Assembly (NCBI GenBank): GCA_937957985.1 | Contig: CALGOH010000104.1 | Coordinates: 1 to 9,897, forward strand | DNA length: 9,897 nt | Reading direction: 5' to 3' | Source of the DNA: an uncultured Verrucomicrobiae bacterium | Lineage (GTDB): Bacteria > Verrucomicrobiota > Verrucomicrobiia > Verrucomicrobiales > Akkermansiaceae | Shown here: positions 5,325 to 9,897 of the stretch, piece after piece | Layout of the letters: each line of letters begins with the position of its first letter | How positions within the stretch are numbered: position 1 is the stretch's first letter | Notes under the pieces: model-generated | Told to the model about the DNA's origin: nothing | Database searches by the model: none | What the model saw: the letters and a program-made list of their open reading frames with translations, nothing else | Made by a program: the position numbers and the translations under genes

Positions 5325-8319
5325 GGGTGATGATGGGGCGGTAGGTGTCGGGATTGATCTCGCCCTCGGCATCGCGCTCGCCGGGATCGGCGAAGACGGA
5401 GAAAACCTTGCGCGACTCGGCCAGCACCTCGGGGTCGACGGTCGAACCGTGCGGACGCGGCGCGAGGGCCTGGCCGACGACCCACACCCGGAAGTTGCGC
5501 GAGCGCATCGTCGTGCCTTCGTAGATCCGCGCGAAAACCTCCTCGGCGGCGGCGTCGTTCCAGCGCACGCGATCGCCGAGGTCGTGGAAGTCGCGGTTGC
5601 CGAAGACCGGCTGCTCCTCGCGCCCGTCGGGCGAGGTCGTGCGGGCATCCGCCAGGTCGCGGGCGCAGGCGAAGGGCCGGGACTCGAGGATCGCGGCGAC
5701 GATGTAGTCGGCCGCCCGTTCGGACTCCGGCGCGCCGAGTTCCATCAACTGGGTGAAGGGCGCCATGTAGGGAGGAGGCCGGTGCGACGGACTGAGCAGG
5801 CGCGACAGGCGCGGATCCTGGGTGAGCAGGCCGGCGGCCAGCACCCGCAGCGCGTCGGGCGTGGCGGTGTTGACATTGATCCTGCCGTCGATGGTGACGA
5901 GTGGACCCTCGCGATCCGTGGTGATTTCGGACCTCGACTTCCCGGCATGGAAAAGATCGAGCAGGTTCGCCGCGTGCAGGCCCGGTTGGTCGATGAACCT
6001 CTCGTGTTCCGGACGGCCGATCCTCAGCGTGTTGCCACCACCGTGCACCGCGCTGGCATAGCTCTCCTCGGTCACCTCCGGCCAGCGGTCCCGCCGGGTC
6101 GGGAGGATGCCGCCGACCTGCGGCGGCACGGGCGCCAGCGAGCGGGTGTCCTGGAGCCCGCTTCCGGCACGGTTCGGCAGGTCGGAAAAGGTCGGCCACC
6201 ACATCACCGGATCGAAGACGCGGCCGAGTTCGGTGGCGGAATAGAAACGGCCGAGATTCGACAGCCGCTGAGGCGCGTAGCCGGCCTCGGGTGCCGATAG
6301 GTTGCCGATCATGAAGGGATTGATCGGGGACGTGGCGTCGTTGCCGTTGTTGTTCCACACGCCGACCAGCGAATCGTGCCCGCCGTCGGGCCACTCGGAG
6401 GGCTGCACGCGGCCATAGGTCTTCGTCTTCTGGCTGTTGTCGGTGCGGTAGATCGTCCCGTAGCGGATGTTGCGGCGGTTCGGACTGGCGTTGTCGGGAT
6501 AGGCGTTGAGGCCGAGCGGCCAACGGCTACTACGGATGTAGTTGGTGATCCGTGGATCGCCCATGTTGTTGATGAAGTCGCCGTAGGGCCCGTAGCTGTG
6601 GCCGGGGATAGCCGCCTTGGTGACGTATTTCTGCTGGGTCGCGTTGAACACGAAGTCGGCGTCGGTGCTGCCGATCGAGTAGCGGACGATCTTGTCGGCC
6701 CGATCGACCTCCACGCCATTCCAGCGCAGGGAAAGCCCCGACTCGCCGAGGTTCTCGGTCAGGTTGAACCGGGTGATGAAGACGCTTCCCGGACCGCTGC
6801 GCGGGCTCACGTAGACCCGGTAATTGATCGAGGCGAACTCCCTCGTTTCATACTGGTCCGGCTGGAGCGAGAGCGGCAGCGGCGCGGTCCAGAACCGGCC
6901 GTCCGACTGGGTGAGGTTGTGGGTCGTCTGCTCCGGATCGAGCAACAGGTCGGGATTGTCGAAGCGCAACGCGTCCTGCGGCAGCGCGCCGATGCCGCTC
7001 GTGCTGAGAGCGTTCTCGTAGCTCAGCGAGATGTCGCCCGAGACCGGCTCGTTGGTCATGTTCCAGACCTCGGCGAAGAGCTTGACGGTCCAGGTGAGGT
7101 ATTTCCCGTCGTCATCGAGCTCCAGCCCGCGGTAGTGGATCTGGAGGAAGATCTCGCTGAGCAACGGGAAAGCATCGATGCCACGGATGCCGGCCCCGAT
7201 GGTGGCGTCGCCGTCCTCGTCGGCGTAGTCGAAGGCGCCGGCGGCGAGGGTGCCGAGATAGTCGTCGGGAAAACCGCCCTTGCGGTTCTCGAAGTCCGGC
7301 AGGCCGGCGATGACGTGATCCTTGAAATCGGTGATCGCCGCCTCGCGGGGGCGGGAGAGCAGTTCGTTGAGATTGAGCTTCGGCTGGCCCGCCAGGGCGG
7401 GATCGATGCCGCGGGCGTGGGGCACCAGCGGACGTTCGTCGTACGGCCGCACCTCCGGAACGATGCCACGCTCCACGGCGTCCGCGGCGGCGTCGAGCAG
7501 GCGTCCGTCCTCGCCGCGTTCCAGCGGCGGCTCGAACCCGGCCGCGGCCAGCGCCGAGTCCGGCGAGATCATCAGCGGACGACCCTCGATCACACGATCG
7601 TCGAGATCGGTCGCGCCGGGATCGTCGCCGGCGGCGGGATCCAGCGCATGCAGGGCGAGTTCCACCGGCGGACCCTCGGGATCGGGATTCACGCCGGCGG
7701 CGGGGTGCGGCCAGGGTTCGCGCCGGTAGTCCGCCGGATCGCGATCATCTGCGGCATCGAGTCCCACCCGGGCCTGCAGGTCCTCGACCCAGAAGGCGTA
7801 GCGCCCGACCAGCTCACCATCGTCATCTTCCACCGGAATCCACGCCGTGCGGGCGGCATCCGACCATGGCTGGGGCGTGAAGTTCTCGGGCTCATCACCG
7901 ACCAGGGATGCGGGATCGGGAAGATTCGCGAGATCGGTGACGGCGGCGGGATCCGTGGCCGTGCTGAAAAGCGGCGTGAGTTCGAAACTCACGTTCTCAC
8001 CGCCACCTTCGCCGCGGGCGAGATAGAGGTAGTCGAGCGGATCGGTCTCGGTGCCGGCGTCCTCCTCGCCCGGTCGCGCGAGGATGAGGAATCCGTCGTC
8101 GGCCGTTTCCTCCCGCAGCAGCGTGCGCACTTCCTCGACGCCGGCGCGGGCGATCCACTCGGCGCGCTTGGTATCGACGTAGGACCGCGCGGTCTTGCGC
8201 TCGATGCCCACCACCGCCAGCACGCCGACGCTGAGCAGGAGGATCGCCGCGAGCACCACCATCACGGCGGCGAGCGTGAAGCCGCCGGGAGATCGTCTGG
8301 ATGACCGGTCAGGACGCAT
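5308..8319 (-). CDS. Verru_Chthon cassette protein A (oversized GspK-like pseudopilin)
   Basis: This gene encodes a protein of about 1003 residues starting at the ATG at 8319, which overlaps the end of the C gene by 11 bases. The upstream open frame is antisense-like and was excluded. The N-terminus is a type IV prepilin signal: a basic leader (MRPDRSSRRSPGG), then FTLAAVMVVLAAILLLSVG as the hydrophobic helix. The +5 residue of the mature protein is Ala (A18), not Glu; the same absence marks GspK among type II secretion pseudopilins. The helix is followed by RAEWIARAGVEEVRTLL. Further on are two short motifs, KLNLNELL (about residue 315) and RINVNTATPDALRVL (about 814); the latter resembles the helix-hairpin-like motif of GspK. 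The middle (about 350-800) is rich in Tyr, Asn and Pro and looks like a large extracytoplasmic beta domain. GspK is usually near 320 residues, so this one is expanded about threefold. It likely caps a pseudopilus-like fibre in the envelope; that role is inferred by analogy. Confidence 0.88.
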   Translation of the reverse strand: MRPDRSSRRSPGGFTLAAVMVVLAAILLLSVGVLAVVGIERKTARSYVDTKRAEWIARAGVEEVRTLLREETADDGFLILARPGEEDAGTETDPLDYLYLARGEGGGENVSFELTPLFSTATDPAAVTDLANLPDPASLVGDEPENFTPQPWSDAARTAWIPVEDDDGELVGRYAFWVEDLQARVGLDAADDRDPADYRREPWPHPAAGVNPDPEGPPVELALHALDPAAGDDPGATDLDDRVIEGRPLMISPDSALAAAGFEPPLERGEDGRLLDAAADAVERGIVPEVRPYDERPLVPHARGIDPALAGQPKLNLNELLSRPREAAITDFKDHVIAGLPDFENRKGGFPDDYLGTLAAGAFDYADEDGDATIGAGIRGIDAFPLLSEIFLQIHYRGLELDDDGKYLTWTVKLFAEVWNMTNEPVSGDISLSYENALSTSGIGALPQDALRFDNPDLLLDPEQTTHNLTQSDGRFWTAPLPLSLQPDQYETREFASINYRVYVSPRSGPGSVFITRFNLTENLGESGLSLRWNGVEVDRADKIVRYSIGSTDADFVFNATQQKYVTKAAIPGHSYGPYGDFINNMGDPRITNYIRSSRWPLGLNAYPDNASPNRRNIRYGTIYRTDNSQKTKTYGRVQPSEWPDGGHDSLVGVWNNNGNDATSPINPFMIGNLSAPEAGYAPQRLSNLGRFYSATELGRVFDPVMWWPTFSDLPNRAGSGLQDTRSLAPVPPQVGGILPTRRDRWPEVTEESYASAVHGGGNTLRIGRPEHERFIDQPGLHAANLLDLFHAGKSRSEITTDREGPLVTIDGRINVNTATPDALRVLAAGLLTQDPRLSRLLSPSHRPPPYMAPFTQLMELGAPESERAADYIVAAILESRPFACARDLADARTTSPDGREEQPVFGNRDFHDLGDRVRWNDAAAEEVFARIYEGTTMRSRNFRVWVVGQALAPRPHGSTVDPEVLAESRKVFSVFADPGERDAEGEINPDTYRPIITHENDF

Positions 8320-9043
8320 GGGCGAATGACTGAAGGATTTCGTAGATTTCAAGCTGATCGGACCGGTCGGCCTCCTCGGGTTCCCCGAGCAGCGGACTGC
8401 CGTTCCAGCCGCCCGAGTCGCGGAGCTTGGCGATGAGTTCGCGGCGGGCCACGACCACCCGCAGGCCGACGGCGTCCGGCCCGGTCCACTCCGGGTCTTC
8501 CTCGGCGCGCCACTCGGTCCAGCCGTCGTCCTCCCGCAGGACGGGATTGACCTCGAAGGAAACCACCCCGAAGGCCACGGGCTCGTCGGCGTCCTCCCTT
8601 GCGAAGAGCGAGGTCTCGTTGTCGTTGCGCAGGGCCTCGAAGGTTTCCCCGCTGCCGCGGAAACCGCGCATGAGGCAGCGCACCGTGTCGCCGCCGATCT
8701 CGATATCCTCGACGTAATAAACCACCGCGCACAGGTCCCCCACCCGCTCGGCGTCGCTCTGGGCATCGGCCGGCTGGAGGCAGAAGAAGCCGAGCCGGTC
8801 GCGGCGCCAGCCTTCGCCATTCCGCTCGAAGACCATCTCGCGTCCGCCCACGCCCTTCGACAGGTCCTCCGCCGCCTGGGTCAGCACCGCCCGCGCCTCG
8901 CGCTCGGCGGCGACGCCATCGGTGCTGCGGCCGTAGCCATCGCCCACCGCGCGCAGCGCGCCGACCGCGAGCAGCAGCACCACGGCCCCGAGGGCCATGG
9001 AAACCATCAGCTCGATCAGCGTGAATCCGGCGCGCGCTTTCAT
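8309..9043 (-). CDS. Verru_Chthon cassette protein C (GspJ-like pseudopilin)
   Basis: This is a 244-residue prepilin-like protein. A very short leader (MKARAG) precedes FTLIELMVSMALGAVVLLLA, with the consensus G/F cleavage site and Glu at +5. This is the classic prepilin-peptidase and N-methylation signal. After the membrane helix comes an amphipathic region (AAEREARAVLTQAAEDLSKG), then a strand-rich globular domain with LGFFCLQPADAQ, LCAVVYYVED and VRCLMRGFRGSGETFEAL. GspJ proteins share this plan: pilin helix, then a beta domain. The start ATG overlaps the preceding stop in an ATGA, and the 3' end overlaps cassette A by 11 bases. No good Shine-Dalgarno is seen before it, so expression probably relies on coupling to the upstream gene. 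It is probably a minor pseudopilin in the inner membrane and periplasm; the partners are expected to be the neighbouring cassette proteins. Confidence 0.88.
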   Translation of the reverse strand: MKARAGFTLIELMVSMALGAVVLLLAVGALRAVGDGYGRSTDGVAAEREARAVLTQAAEDLSKGVGGREMVFERNGEGWRRDRLGFFCLQPADAQSDAERVGDLCAVVYYVEDIEIGGDTVRCLMRGFRGSGETFEALRNDNETSLFAREDADEPVAFGVVSFEVNPVLREDDGWTEWRAEEDPEWTGPDAVGLRVVVARRELIAKLRDSGGWNGSPLLGEPEEADRSDQLEIYEILQSFAHAS

Positions 9044-9531
9044 GGAAGAATCGTGTGGAAGGCGACCGAGTCGCGCCGCTCCGCCGGGCGGACGGCGGGA
9101 TACTCGATGTCGACCGTGACGACCACGCCGCTGTCGTCGGGACGGCCGGAAAGCGACGCGATGTAGAACACGTCGGCCTCGCCGATGCGCTCGACACCCT
9201 GCTGGTAGTCGTCGCTCTCGATCCGGCCGAGCAGGCCACCTTCGCGGTCGAAGCCGAGCGCCAGCACCTCGCCGCCGGCCGGAAACGCCTGGTCGGCCGT
9301 GATCGCGGGCAGCTCCTCCGATTCGCCCCGGCGCGCGGCTTCCAGCTCGATCCGGCACCACTCGGCGATGCCCGGCGCCCGGGTCTCGGCGCGGGCCGAA
9401 ACCCCGGCCACACCGGCTCCGCCGATCGCGCTGAGCGCCAGCGGCACCGCCACGGCGATCACGCCCACGGCGATCACCGTCTCGAGCAGCGACACGCCGG
9501 AGGGCGGGAGGAAATGGCGTCGGCTTTTCAT
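9040..9531 (-). CDS. Verru_Chthon cassette protein B (GspI-like pseudopilin)
   Basis: This is a 163-residue prepilin-like protein. The leader MKSRRHFLPPSG is followed by VSLLETVIAVGVIAVAVPLA, a hydrophobic helix with Glu at +5 after a G/V cleavage site (V in place of the usual F or M). The short mature domain contains WCRIELEAARRGE, ITADQAFPAGGEVLALGF, FDREGGLLGRIE and a strand-rich end (DDSGVVVTVDIEYPAV). The small size and signal match GspI-type minor pseudopilins. It is tightly packed: its ATG overlaps the D stop (ATGA) and its stop overlaps the C start (ATGA). This start is favoured over in-frame upstream codons because it alone yields the prepilin leader. It probably acts with the D, C and A products in an envelope fibre tip; that is inference from family and order. 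Confidence 0.86.
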   Translation of the reverse strand: MKSRRHFLPPSGVSLLETVIAVGVIAVAVPLALSAIGGAGVAGVSARAETRAPGIAEWCRIELEAARRGESEELPAITADQAFPAGGEVLALGFDREGGLLGRIESDDYQQGVERIGEADVFYIASLSGRPDDSGVVVTVDIEYPAVRPAERRDSVAFHTILP

Positions 9532-9897
9532 CGGTCCATCTGCCACGGACGGGCGACCACCCGCCCGATACGCACTACTTTGCCGCGTTCTTCGCTGGTG
9601 CGCACGGGGTTTCCTTCGCGATAGAGTCCCGCGCCGAAGGTGACGACCACCGACTCGGAACCGGCGGGCGCCAGCAGCCCGCCGCGGGGACTGAAAACCA
9701 GCCCCGCCATCTCGGCCGATTCGCTGCCGTTCTTCCACGTCAGGGAAATGGCGTCGCCATCCTTCACGTTGAGCAGCGCATCGACCTCTCCGCCGAAAAG
9801 CGCGACCCCGTCGGGCAGGGCCTGCCAGCGCTGGATGAGGCGTCCCTCGCTGGCCCGGCCCGGTTTCCACTCCTCCAGCTTGCGAAGCCCCATCCGG
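9528..9897 (-). CDS. Verru_Chthon cassette protein D (GspH-like pseudopilin), C-terminal part
   Basis: About 122 C-terminal codons are present; the frame stays open to the window edge, so the prepilin N-terminus is missing. The visible part contains RLIQRWQALPDGVALFGG, then strand-rich sequence including LTWKNGSESAEMAGLVFSPR, GGLLAPAGSES and a final RIGRVVARPWQMDR. The LPDGV segment and the alternating strand pattern toward the C-terminus fit D-type cassette proteins and GspH-like pseudopilins. Assignment leans on the neighbours: it lies directly upstream of B, C and A, and its stop codon overlaps the B start in an ATGA. The internal ATG at 9893 is not taken as the true start because the prepilin signal would have to precede it. 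Confidence 0.75.
   Translation of the reverse strand, partial: RMGLRKLEEWKPGRASEGRLIQRWQALPDGVALFGGEVDALLNVKDGDAISLTWKNGSESAEMAGLVFSPRGGLLAPAGSESVVVTFGAGLYREGNPVRTSEERGKVVRIGRVVARPWQMDR

Noticed and set aside
5197..6300. 367-codon open frame on the plus strand
   Set aside because: It spans two well-supported minus-strand genes, is Arg/Gly-rich and shows no recognisable motif.
6376..8304. 642-codon open frame on the plus strand opposite cassette A
   Set aside because: High GC leaves the antisense frame open. The product lacks domains or a signal, while the minus strand encodes a prepilin signal and GspK-like motifs.
1..9897. CRISPR array, tRNA or rRNA genes, riboswitch
   Set aside because: No regularly spaced repeats beyond the three 13-mers, and no tRNA- or rRNA-like segments, were seen on either strand.

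Overview
The window looks like a high-GC chromosomal segment from a member of the Verrucomicrobiota. The best lineage marker is a minus-strand block of four prepilin-like genes in the arrangement of the Verru_Chthon cassette (proteins D, B, C, A), a set known mainly from Verrucomicrobium, Chthoniobacter and relatives. The RHS gene and the DUF4175-like membrane protein also fit that phylum. No rRNA, tRNA or CRISPR array is seen.

Layout from left to right: (1) The 3' part of a large RHS/YD-repeat gene (2-1390, +), with the conserved RHS core end and a 187-residue C-terminal tip of unknown function. (2) A small membrane-protein gene (1430-1723, +) right behind it, a candidate immunity partner. 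(3) A 174-bp non-coding spacer with three copies of a 13-bp repeat. (4) A complete IS630-family insertion sequence (1900-3002) with 26-bp imperfect inverted repeats, flanking TA dinucleotides and an intact DDE transposase (minus strand). (5) About 260 bp without a convincing gene. (6) A membrane-anchored coiled-coil protein (3265-4635, +). (7) Converging on it, a tightly overlapping minus-strand operon that fills 4653-9897: cassette D (partial) > B > C > A > a small secreted protein.

The operon genes overlap by 4, 4, 11 and 17 bases, so they are probably translated as a coupled unit. Judged by N-terminal motifs and order, D-B-C-A parallels the minor pseudopilins GspH-I-J-K of type II secretion. 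The A protein lacks the +5 glutamate, as GspK does, and carries a GspK-like INVNTA motif, but at about 1003 residues it is roughly three times the usual GspK size. My inference is that the operon encodes a pseudopilus-tip-like assembly plus a secreted accessory protein. The left third (RHS tip, small gene, repeats, IS) is accessory DNA with lower GC and a different texture from the operon.
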